In this document: one piece after another, positions 18,001 to 24,343 of the stretch | Layout: each line of letters opens with the position of its first letter | How positions within the stretch are numbered: position 1 is the stretch's first letter | Origin: Gemmataceae bacterium | Lineage (GTDB): Bacteria > Planctomycetota > Planctomycetia > Gemmatales > Gemmataceae | Length of the DNA stretch: 32,274 nt | Assembly: GCA_022614915.1 (NCBI GenBank) | Contig: JAKEHV010000076.1 | Location: 1-32,274, forward strand | Reading direction: 5' to 3' | Position numbers and translations under genes: made by a program | The notes under the pieces: model-generated | What the model was told of the DNA's origin: nothing | Database searches by the model: none | What the model saw: only the letters and a program-made list of their open reading frames with translations

Positions 18001-19883
18001 TCGTGCTTGGTCTTCTCTTCGACACGAGCGAGGTTCAGGATCGCTTTGTAGGCTTTGAAACGGGCCTCGAAGCTCTCCTGCATGGTGCGGCGCTGCTGCT
18101 CCTTGTCGAGTTCAGCCACCGCCACCGCGCGGGCGTTGATCTGCTCTTGCCTGCGGAGCTTGATGGTCTTGCCCTGGTTGGCGGAGTCACGCAGCGCGGC
18201 CTGAATGCGGGACATGAGCCCGTCGCGAACATTGGCGGTGAGGTCCGGATGATCCTGCACGCGCGACAGCGTGTTCTTGAGCATCTCGAGCACCGCGTCG
18301 GGATCGGCAGCCAATTCCTTGCGCGCCTGTTTCAGGCTGGTCTCGACGTTTTGCGTCATTTTTTGCTCTTCGACGATCACCCGGTCAAGGTGGGCCTGAA
18401 GCAAGTTCGGCTGATTCAGCTTGTCGTTGGGCTGCGCAGCGGCCTGATTGTCCAGCTGGGCCAGCTGCACCAGGTCGGCACGAACCACTTTCACTTGGCC
18501 GTTAACCTTTTGGATTTGGACGGCGTCCTTTTTGGGTTTTTGCAATTGCTCGCGAATCAGCTCGCGGGTGACTTTGCCGTCCTTCAAATCCGCAACGATC
18601 TTCACGCCGGCCTTGGCTTCCTGGTCGTGCGGGGCAATCTGTTGGACCTGCTCGAAGAGACCGAGCGCGGCCTTCAGTTCATTGCGCTCTAAAGCTATTT
18701 GAGCGCCCTGGAGCAATTCTTCGCGAGTGAGCCGGGTTTGCTCATAGGCAAATTGCAAAGCGCGGTCGCCCCGGATGAGGGCCGGCTGCGCCTGCGCCTT
18801 TTGCCATTGATTGACCATGCTCACGAGGAAGTAGTTGTCCAATTCCGCGCCGCGCACTTCTTCTTTCGCTTCGACGCGAACTTCTCCCTTTTGACCGCCA
18901 ACCGTGCCGGTGACGGCAACCTGCAGGTTCTTCGCGTCCTTCTTCATGCGGCCGACGACCAAGGTCGGGCTGTCCGAACGCAAGGGAGGCAGTTCTTTGG
19001 GGAAGTGTTGTAGCACCTGTGCCGGCATTTCGAGCTTGGCGTCGTACAAAATCGGGGCGGCAAAAGCCTTCTCGTAACGCTTCAGCGTATCCGGCAGTTT
19101 TTCATCTAGCACTTGCGTGCGTAACACGACGCCGCCCGTAGCGGTGGCCAGTCCGTGCAGGTTTTCCGGGCTGAGCGGAATGCCGAGCGGCACCGGGTAG
19201 AATGCCACTTTTTCCCGGACCATTTGCTTGGCTAGCTCATGGCGGTCGGCGCCGTCGAGCGGGTTGTTCGTGCTGTGGCCTTCGCCGAGGAACAGCAGGA
19301 TGCGTTGGTTGGAGGGATTGGAGTTGTCGCGGAAATTGGCGACAGCTTCCGTAATGGCGTGCTTGAGGTCGGCAATGCCGGAAGGATACTTCTCCTTGAA
19401 CTGTTCCATCGCCTTCTTGAACTGATCGGGTTGCGAGCGCGGCGACCAGAAATCTTTGTTGGTGAGTGATTTGGTGACTTCCGGCGTGCCCACGACCATG
19501 ATGGACACGCGGTCGTTTTTCTGCGCGGTCTGGAGGATGGCATCGGTAATCTGGTAGCAGGCCGTCCAGCCTTCGCCGGCGACGGCGGCGGAGGTGCTGA
19601 TCATGATGAGGTAATCGCGCGGCCGCGTCGGCACGGGCTCGAGCGCGGGCTTGAGCTGCATGGCGAAGAGCTGTTCGCCTTGCAGCGTGCGATAGGTGTG
19701 CACGCCGGGCTGGGCGAACTTGGATTCCGCGAGCGCGGCCTCCGCGGCTTTTTCCGAGAATACGGGTTTGAGGGCGGAAGACTTGTTTTTGCCGCCCGCG
19801 GGTTCGCTCGAGGACGAGGAGCTCCACCAAGCCACAACGCCCAAAAGGGCGGCCAGTGCGAGGAGCCGACGCTGCTTGGTCAT
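15090..19883 (-). CDS. 1597-residue protein with degenerate VWA, Gly-rich tract, TPR-like and DUF2135-like regions
   Basis: An N-terminal hydrophobic segment (residues 7-20) and a Ser6 run precede a VWA-like domain (about 90-265). Its MIDAS first Asp is replaced: DYLIMISTSAA has Ser96 where Asp is expected. A long helical, coiled-coil-prone part spans about 370-680. A secretin/TonB short-domain-like segment (LKEAIGLFIEKF to RRNFIEVTTIERQ) lies at about 750-850. A Gly-rich tract at 890-933 has some 14 GGI/GGL triplets. TPR-like helices follow at about 1150-1340, and a DUF2135-like domain (INLTWAVGGEQAEVQMEVKEP) at about 1348-1470; the C-terminus is Gly/Pro-rich. It is likely anchored in the inner membrane and acts in the periplasm. 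It has no operon partner; a terminator follows. Precise role is unknown. Confidence 0.85.
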   Translation of the reverse strand: MTKQRRLLALAALLGVVAWWSSSSSSEPAGGKNKSSALKPVFSEKAAEAALAESKFAQPGVHTYRTLQGEQLFAMQLKPALEPVPTRPRDYLIMISTSAAVAGEGWTACYQITDAILQTAQKNDRVSIMVVGTPEVTKSLTNKDFWSPRSQPDQFKKAMEQFKEKYPSGIADLKHAITEAVANFRDNSNPSNQRILLFLGEGHSTNNPLDGADRHELAKQMVREKVAFYPVPLGIPLSPENLHGLATATGGVVLRTQVLDEKLPDTLKRYEKAFAAPILYDAKLEMPAQVLQHFPKELPPLRSDSPTLVVGRMKKDAKNLQVAVTGTVGGQKGEVRVEAKEEVRGAELDNYFLVSMVNQWQKAQAQPALIRGDRALQFAYEQTRLTREELLQGAQIALERNELKAALGLFEQVQQIAPHDQEAKAGVKIVADLKDGKVTRELIREQLQKPKKDAVQIQKVNGQVKVVRADLVQLAQLDNQAAAQPNDKLNQPNLLQAHLDRVIVEEQKMTQNVETSLKQARKELAADPDAVLEMLKNTLSRVQDHPDLTANVRDGLMSRIQAALRDSANQGKTIKLRRQEQINARAVAVAELDKEQQRRTMQESFEARFKAYKAILNLARVEEKTKHEVIYGLEAMAAEARLKGQDVPQVLKPAYDMTLAGYNLRKMLDLKRLREERFLSVMLEVEKSHVPFPDEPGIYFPPLATWKMITKIRKEKYEVAYLPQDDKGRLEAEGLAKLLTETIDMKDFQQQNMTLKEAIGLFIEKFQAKGKDLPILIDTNAFKEENADAGDVYDAPIKFPQYPKVMTMATALRVALSQVPTSNATYLIRRNFIEVTTIERQTREKVLRVYPVGDLVIPISQSGGQGTFSPQGFGQAGGFAGFQGFGGGLQGIGGIGGIGGIGGIGGLGGIGGIGGIGGIGGLGGIGGLGGIGGFNALGGALALGGGGFAGAIGNFQGTVGSFTGGSFQGGFNGSLGALGASQAVTLIDVIVKTVAPGEWFYTQQQNPFSPNFFSPFGGAGQLGGIGPGGGMFGQAGMFGNMGGAFGMMGAGGPPLPVSQGGPADIQTSNTIEFFPPALALIIRGTSRVHTSITGGIIGAKRREVQGPLEDAENRGLQPIGPRGKGGEANPGKGQAGNNDKVAKIIPKNIKREEVDPKAWDDAIAKGGVHSGLVVAAADFLFEAGEAKHAAEFLKANLRHGIVVRPWVYEALAIALEQSGGDPEEIRRARLSAVALDPQDAQGFMQAARTMAQNKQWDRALGFCRQAAHLEPNLSQPYSEALAYAELGKDSKAMEWAVGKLLSQDWPTDNQVLHGKAQLRLEALAQTLENDNRAPEANKLKLALQTLRQRDVVINLTWAVGGEQAEVQMEVKEPNGSICSWQQKQTPGGGAFLGADLTDLTKASYAAAQAFSGDYEITVQRIFGQPMGGRARLEIIQHCGTPKETRRLEMVRLDKPATFKFNLANGRRTELAHVPVAPPKEQLKDSSDQTNGLTVLQKLRGMTFPDYSGSSGPRGGASTPGAGLPSVASLAKAQKNQQQQPTFQNAVQSVAGSGVNVTASLHMNGDQRDAQLILRPTFQPGGRTQVNLPLIPGAGPQR
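17085..17214. repeat. 9-bp-unit minisatellite encoding Gly-Gly-Ile/Leu
   Basis: About 14 copies of a 9-bp unit (consensus on the plus strand CCGCCGATG with CCACCGATG and CCGCCGAGG variants) encode GGIGGIGGL on the minus strand. Synonymous changes between copies show that it is not a very recent expansion. Confidence 0.85.
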
Positions 19884-20319
19884 TTCAAGACCCCCAGAAG
19901 GTTAGAGAAGCTGAGCGGCCCTGCCTCGGCGCCACAACAGTTTCGCTGTAAGGTCAATGGTCTATTGTAATTGGTTCCAGCCGGCACAATCCAGCATTTT
20001 TTCACAAAATTCGCCGCAATCCCTTTTTGATTCTGCGCTTATCCCCAACAACCGGCTTGACCCCGGTCCGCGCCTTCGGTTATCCCATTCTGAGCCGCGC
20101 CCCAAAAGGTCTGTAAGGAAGCGGTTAGTTTGGGGCGCAAGGAGGCGTGTCATCCTGATTTGCCTTGCTCAACTATAAACGCCAAGGTTCGCATTGCCAA
20201 TCACTTATCCACGAAACAACAATGTCGCGTAAGAAGACGTGTCGGTTGCCCAAACTTGCGCGAAAAAGAGGAAGAATTTCTTTGGATTTCTGTTCAGTAC
20301 TGGGAAAAACACTCCGAAC
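19884..20319. other. 436-bp intergenic region between divergent genes
   Basis: I see no convincing gene here. It must hold the promoters of the 1597-residue protein gene (minus) and of the glycosyltransferase gene (plus). The only structure is an inverted repeat at 20097-20138. Confidence 0.6.
20097..20138. repeat. 10-bp perfect inverted repeat upstream of the glycosyltransferase
   Basis: GCGCCCCAAA (20097-20106) pairs with TTTGGGGCGC (20129-20138) across a 22-base spacer. There is no T-run on either side, so it is not an intrinsic terminator. It could be an operator or a chance structure. Confidence 0.5.
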
Positions 20320-21417
20320 ATGCCGTCTACTCCGATTTACATCAATGGCCGGTTTCTTTCGCAACCCGTGTCCGGAGTACAGCGCTACGCGCGAGAATTG
20401 ATCCGCGCTCTCGACCAGATATTGTCTTCGTCAAACGGTGCAGGTGCGAACAACGGTGCAGGTGCGAATACAACCTTGTTGCTTCCGAAAAACGCCACCC
20501 TTGTCCCGAATCTGCGGAAGATTACGCAACGCGTTGTGGGACGCTGCACTGGGCAGGCCTGGGAACAGCTGGAGTTGCCCTGGCACAGCCGCGACGGCTT
20601 GCTCGTCAGTTTGTGCAATACCGGACCGCTGCTCAAATCCAGACAAGTCGTCACTATGCACGACGCCTCCTTTCGGGCGGTGCCGCACTCGTATTCGTTC
20701 TTGTTTCGCCACTGGTACGGCCTCTTGTTGCCGGCGCTCGGCGCTTGTTGCAGACAAGTCGTCACCGTGTCTCAATTCGCCAAGAAGGAGTTGCAGCGCC
20801 GCTTGAGAATCCCCAAAAGCAAGATCCATGTCGTGCCGCACGGCGGCGATCATTTGCTGTGCTTCCAGCCGCCGCCTCGGTATCCGGAACCGCTTCCCGA
20901 TCGATTTGTACTCGGCGTCGGCAGTCTCACGCCCAATCGTAACTTTCATACCCTCGCCCAAGCGCTGGCCTTGCTGCACGATCCGCGACTTTCGCTGGTC
21001 CTTGCCGGTGAGCGCAATGCGGACGTGTTTGGCCGGCTTGTCTTTCCGAACCACGAGCGCGTGTGTTTCTTGGGCCAGGTCGCCGATCCGTTCTTGCCCG
21101 ATCTATATTCCCGCGCGATATGTCTCGTAATTCCCTCGTTCTACGACAGCTTCGGCTTGCCGGCGCTCGAAGCGATGAGCGTCGGCTGCCCAGTGATCGC
21201 TTCCAAGAGCGCCGCACTGCCGGAGGTCTGCGGCGACGCAGCGCTCTACTGCGATCCGCGCGATCCGCAAGACATTGCCCACAAGATCCAATTGCTTCTC
21301 GAAGATTCAGCGCTATGCGCTAGTCTTCGACGCAAAGGACACGAGCGCAGCGGGCAGTTTCACTGGCGTCGCTGCGCTTTGGAGACTTGGGCGGCCATCA
21401 CATCGGAGGCTGCCTAA
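20320..21417 (+). CDS. GT4-family glycosyltransferase
   Basis: The product has 365 residues and the GT-B layout. The N-terminal half starts IYINGRFLSQPVSGVQRYARELIRAL, with the SGVQRYA loop typical of GT4 enzymes. The C-terminal half has LGVGSLTPNRNF and PSFYDSFGLPALEAMSVGCPVIAS, where the usual EX7E motif is DX7E-like (Asp in the first position). Such enzymes transfer a sugar from a nucleotide-sugar to polysaccharide or lipid acceptors at the cytoplasmic face. The ATG at 20320 begins the conserved part; the frame is open upstream to 20239 but that part shows no family features. A short tandem duplication adds NGAGAN twice near residues 39-50. It has no neighbouring polysaccharide genes, so the acceptor is unknown. 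Confidence 0.88.
   Translation: MPSTPIYINGRFLSQPVSGVQRYARELIRALDQILSSSNGAGANNGAGANTTLLLPKNATLVPNLRKITQRVVGRCTGQAWEQLELPWHSRDGLLVSLCNTGPLLKSRQVVTMHDASFRAVPHSYSFLFRHWYGLLLPALGACCRQVVTVSQFAKKELQRRLRIPKSKIHVVPHGGDHLLCFQPPPRYPEPLPDRFVLGVGSLTPNRNFHTLAQALALLHDPRLSLVLAGERNADVFGRLVFPNHERVCFLGQVADPFLPDLYSRAICLVIPSFYDSFGLPALEAMSVGCPVIASKSAALPEVCGDAALYCDPRDPQDIAHKIQLLLEDSALCASLRRKGHERSGQFHWRRCALETWAAITSEAA
20434..20469. repeat. 18-bp tandem duplication inside the glycosyltransferase gene
   Basis: AACGGTGCAGGTGCGAAC is followed directly by the same 18 bases with one change at the end. It encodes NGAGAN twice and keeps the frame, in a loop region between the first two strands of the enzyme. Confidence 0.8.
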
Positions 21418-21461
21418 TTGGCAGCTTGGATCAATTGACAATCGGAGACCCCTCCCCCTGC

Positions 21462-21567
21462 GAGTTGGTCAAATCGTGGCGAATCGTCATTCTAACGTCT
21501 TTTTCTATAAAGATTTACGGCGTGCGCACGATTTGACCAACTCATTTACCGAGTTGGCCAAATCGTT
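21462..21567. repeat. 17-bp perfect inverted repeat plus a third direct copy
   Basis: GAGTTGGTCAAATCGTG (21462-21478) has its exact reverse complement CACGATTTGACCAACTC at 21527-21543. A near-copy GAGTTGGCCAAATCGTT lies at 21551-21567 in the first orientation. The 48-base spacer is AT-rich. The structure lies between the 3' ends of the convergent glycosyltransferase and citrate synthase genes. Confidence 0.8.
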
Positions 21568-21600
21568 CCGGATGTCCAGCAGATAGAACGCTTTGCACGG

Positions 21601-22704
21601 CTATGGCAACCGCTCCCCCGGTCCAACGTACCGTGCCCGCGGACGAATGATGCGGTTGTTCTCAGCTTGCTCCATGATATGGGCGCACCAGCCAGTGATG
21701 CGCGAGACAACGAAGAACGGCGTATAAAGCGGCACTTCCAAGCCCAGTGCGTGGTACAGCCGGCCGGCCGGCCAATCCAGGTTCGGGAACAGGTTCTTTT
21801 CCTTGCCCAGAATCTCCTCAATGACCTCGGCTGTCTTTTCCCACTTCGTGTTGCCGGTCTGCTCGGCCGCTTGCCGCGCATATTCCTTGAGAAACTTGGC
21901 GCGCACGTCGCCGGTCTTGTAGACGCGGTGGCCGAACCCCATGACCTTTTCCTTGCGGGCCATGGCGTCGCGCAGCCATTTTTCCACGGTTTCCGGCCCG
22001 CCCGCGGCGCGCAAGAGATCCATCACCTTTTCGTTGGCGCCGCCGTGCAGCCGGCCTTTGAGCGCGCCGATCGCGCCGACCACGGCCGCGTGCATGTCCG
22101 ACTCCGTCGACGTGATGACTCGGGCTGTGAACGTGGACGCGTTGAACTCGTGCTCGGCATACAGAATCAGCGACACGTCGAAGGCCTTGGTTTCAAACGG
22201 CGTCGGCTCCTTGCCTTTGAGCATGAACAAGAGATTGCCGGCAAAGCTAAGTTGGTCATTCGCCCCCGGCGCCGGCAGCCCCTTGGTCGCCCGATACGAC
22301 TCCGCCAATAGCCGCGGGATTTGGCCCAAAAGCCGCTCCGACTTGCGCAGATTCGCGGCCCGGCTGTCGTCTCCGACATCCGGATCGTAATGCGCCAGCA
22401 TGCTCACGCCGGTCCGCAATACGTCCATCGGCACGGCGTCCTTGGGCAACTGCTTCAACAGGTCGCTGAGCGCCTTGGGCAAAGCGGCCGCCGCCTGCAC
22501 GCGCCGGCGAAACTCGGCCAGCTTGGACTTGTCCGGCAACTCGCCGTGCAAGAGCAGATAGGCGACGTGCTCGAAAGTCGCCTTGTCGCACAGCTCGACG
22601 ACGGGGTAACCGCGATACTTCAGGCCGTCAGTGACGGTGGAGATGGCGGTTTCGCCGGCGATGACGCCTTCCAGGCCTGGGGAATAGATTTCGGGGGCGC
22701 TCAT
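21601..22704 (-). CDS. Citrate synthase family protein (citrate or 2-methylcitrate synthase)
   Basis: The product has 367 residues, the length of short bacterial citrate/2-methylcitrate synthases. Catalytic residues are in place: His220 in GRLHGGANE, His259 in GFGHRVYK and Asp310 in PNLDWPAG. His185 in AEHEFNAST and the N-terminal GLEGVIAGETAIS and YRGYPVVEL motifs also fit. It condenses acetyl-CoA (or propionyl-CoA) with oxaloacetate in the cytosol. No prpB or prpD is adjacent, so the citrate reaction is the better guess, but sequence alone does not separate the two. The Asp310 segment reads LDWPAG rather than the common VDFYSG. It is divergent from the SDR gene, with a 215-bp shared upstream region. 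Confidence 0.92.
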   Translation of the reverse strand: MSAPEIYSPGLEGVIAGETAISTVTDGLKYRGYPVVELCDKATFEHVAYLLLHGELPDKSKLAEFRRRVQAAAALPKALSDLLKQLPKDAVPMDVLRTGVSMLAHYDPDVGDDSRAANLRKSERLLGQIPRLLAESYRATKGLPAPGANDQLSFAGNLLFMLKGKEPTPFETKAFDVSLILYAEHEFNASTFTARVITSTESDMHAAVVGAIGALKGRLHGGANEKVMDLLRAAGGPETVEKWLRDAMARKEKVMGFGHRVYKTGDVRAKFLKEYARQAAEQTGNTKWEKTAEVIEEILGKEKNLFPNLDWPAGRLYHALGLEVPLYTPFFVVSRITGWCAHIMEQAENNRIIRPRARYVGPGERLP

Positions 22705-22919
22705 TTTAGAACTTCCAAAGCGATTGCGGAAAATCGGTTCAGTCGAATATCGTTCGTAGGGACATTGAGCAACCGTGCTCGACGGCTGTTGCTATGTTTA
22801 GGGAGTCCAAGGGCTTGAAACCATAGTCCGCGCGGATTGTCGGAAGAGCGCATAGGGCGGGTCCATTTCGGCATTGCCGCCATACAAAAGGATCGGTGCT
22901 TACCCAGGGAGACAACATC

Positions 22920-23675
22920 ATGGCGGAGCAACTTGCGGGCAAGACGGCGCTGGTGACCGGAGGATCGCGCGGCATCGGGGCGGCGATCAGCAAAGCGCTC
23001 GGGCGCGACGGGGCGACTGTGCTCGTCAACTTCGCCAAGAGCGCGGAGGCGGCGCGCCGGATCGTCGCGGAGATTGTTGCGGCCGGCGGCAAGGCGCACG
23101 CGCTGGGCGGCGACGTCAGCGATCCGGCGGCAGTGCTTCGGTTGTTCGAAGAGATCGACAAAAACCACGGCGGCCGCATCGACGTGCTCGTCAACAACGC
23201 CGGCGTCGCGGTCAACGGCCGGCTCGCGGAGTTCTCGGACGCCGATTACAAAAAGACGATGGCGACCAATGTGGATGCGGTCTTCTATGTCACCCGCGCG
23301 GCGGCCAAGCGCATGGTGGCGGGCGGGCGGATCATCACCATCGGCAGCATTCTCGGCGAGCGGGTGATGGGGCCGGGCATGGGCGCGTACGCGGCGAGCA
23401 AGTTCGCGGCGGCCGGCCTGGCCCGCGGTTTCGCCCACGAATTGGCCCAGCGCGTCATCACCTCGAACCTGGTGCAGCCGGGCCCGATCGACACCGACAT
23501 GAACCCGTCCGATCCCGCGAAGAACCCGGTCGCGGAGGCGACGCGGCGGATGGTGCCGGTCGGCCGCTACGGCAATGCGGAGGAGGTCGCCGCGGTGGTG
23601 GCGTTCTTGGCGTCGCCGGCGGCGGCGTTTGTCAACGGCGCGACGATCAACGTGGACGGCGGGGCGAATGCGTAG
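22920..23675 (+). CDS. Short-chain dehydrogenase/reductase (FabG-like)
   Basis: The product has 251 residues, the standard length of classical SDRs. The Rossmann motif TGGSRGIG ends at residue 20, NNAG is at 92-95, and the catalytic tetrad fits Asn117, Ser143, Tyr157 and Lys161 (YAASK). The C-terminal NGATINVDGG is typical of FabG-like enzymes. Ser/Arg after the glycine motif suggests NADP(H) preference. The ATG at 22920 is supported by AGGGAGA at the right distance; the longer frame from 22896 is not needed. Function: NAD(P)-dependent ketone/alcohol conversion. It stands alone and not in a fatty-acid cluster, so calling it FabG would be too strong. Confidence 0.9.
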   Translation: MAEQLAGKTALVTGGSRGIGAAISKALGRDGATVLVNFAKSAEAARRIVAEIVAAGGKAHALGGDVSDPAAVLRLFEEIDKNHGGRIDVLVNNAGVAVNGRLAEFSDADYKKTMATNVDAVFYVTRAAAKRMVAGGRIITIGSILGERVMGPGMGAYAASKFAAAGLARGFAHELAQRVITSNLVQPGPIDTDMNPSDPAKNPVAEATRRMVPVGRYGNAEEVAAVVAFLASPAAAFVNGATINVDGGANA

Positions 23676-23695
23676 ACGCAATGGTACCGGCTTCG

Positions 23696-23947
23696 CTAAC
23701 GGGCCGTCGCTTGCTTTGCCAATCGGCGGCCCAACTGTTTTGCGGTGATGTTCACGAACTGATTGTCCGCGGGGAATTCAAAGCGAAAGCGACTCTTGTC
23801 AATCGTGATTCCCACTCCTGCGGGTCCCGGAGGAAGGTCGAGCAAACTGCGAAGTTCATGTTGGTTAAGCTGAAAAAAACGTCCCTCCAGCCGCAACAAA
23901 ACTTCACCTTTATCCGTTACGAGAGCAGATGGAGTGGCATGCGACAT
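23696..23947 (-). CDS. Small uncharacterised protein, second gene of a two-gene unit
   Basis: The product has 83 residues: a beta-rich first half (VTDKGEVLLRLEGRFFQL), a Pro/Gly turn, a second beta segment (IDKSRFRFEFP) and a basic C-terminal helix (AKQLGRRLAKQATAR). I recognise no family. AGGAG lies at the right distance upstream of the ATG at 23947. It begins 12 bases after the 101-residue gene, so the two are co-transcribed. The basic C-terminal helix could bind nucleic acid or a partner protein. A small paired module such as a toxin-antitoxin system is conceivable, but no toxin or antitoxin motif is seen. Confidence 0.65.
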   Translation of the reverse strand: MSHATPSALVTDKGEVLLRLEGRFFQLNQHELRSLLDLPPGPAGVGITIDKSRFRFEFPADNQFVNITAKQLGRRLAKQATAR

Positions 23948-23959
23948 GGGTCGCTCCTG

Positions 23960-24265
23960 CTAAATGATGCGGCCTTCGTACTGAACGATCCAAATCTCTT
24001 CCTGGTGGAACTCGGCTTTCAGTCGCTCTTTTTCTTTTCTCCAGAAGTCCAACTCGGATCTCGAATGGCCAATTTCGTAAACCCAATGCTCGTCTGTAAA
24101 GAGCCGCCCAGACAAGCTCAGCCAAGCGCCTTCAGCTTGGCCTTTTCGCGCCCAGCCGTGAAACTTCTCGATCATTCGAGCATGAAAGGGAGCGTAATCT
24201 TCCTTGCGAAATCGATTCCCAAAATTGTCCCGCTTCGGCAAGAGAATCTGGGTGATGTACGACAT
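23960..24265 (-). CDS. Small uncharacterised protein, first gene of a two-gene unit
   Basis: The product has 101 residues with an alternating strand/helix pattern: SYITQILLPKRD, a charged helix (KEDYAPFHARMIEKF), GAWLSLSGRLFTDEHWVYEIG, a helix (ELDFWRKEKERLKAEF) and a final strand IWIVQYEG. This looks like a small ferredoxin-like fold; I cannot name the family. The ATG at 24265 sits just behind GGAGGG, which decides against a GTG at 24286. A diverged partial copy (WLRLSGRIFTDEHLAYEFG) lies at 25998-26054, beyond the propeller gene, so this family has been duplicated locally. Function is unknown. Confidence 0.7.
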   Translation of the reverse strand: MSYITQILLPKRDNFGNRFRKEDYAPFHARMIEKFHGWARKGQAEGAWLSLSGRLFTDEHWVYEIGHSRSELDFWRKEKERLKAEFHQEEIWIVQYEGRII

Positions 24266-24343
24266 CGACCCTCCGGCTACCAGCACTATACTGGGCCAAG
24301 AATGATCCGGTCAAGTTGTCGAGCAGCCAGCAAGAGACAACGA

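Noticed and set aside
21601-22704. Naming the citrate synthase prpC
   Set aside because: No methylcitrate-cycle genes are adjacent and the sequence does not separate citrate from 2-methylcitrate synthase.
22739-22800. Possible tRNA-like T-arm (GGTTCAGTCGAATATCG) upstream of the SDR gene
   Set aside because: No acceptor, D or anticodon arm can be built around it.
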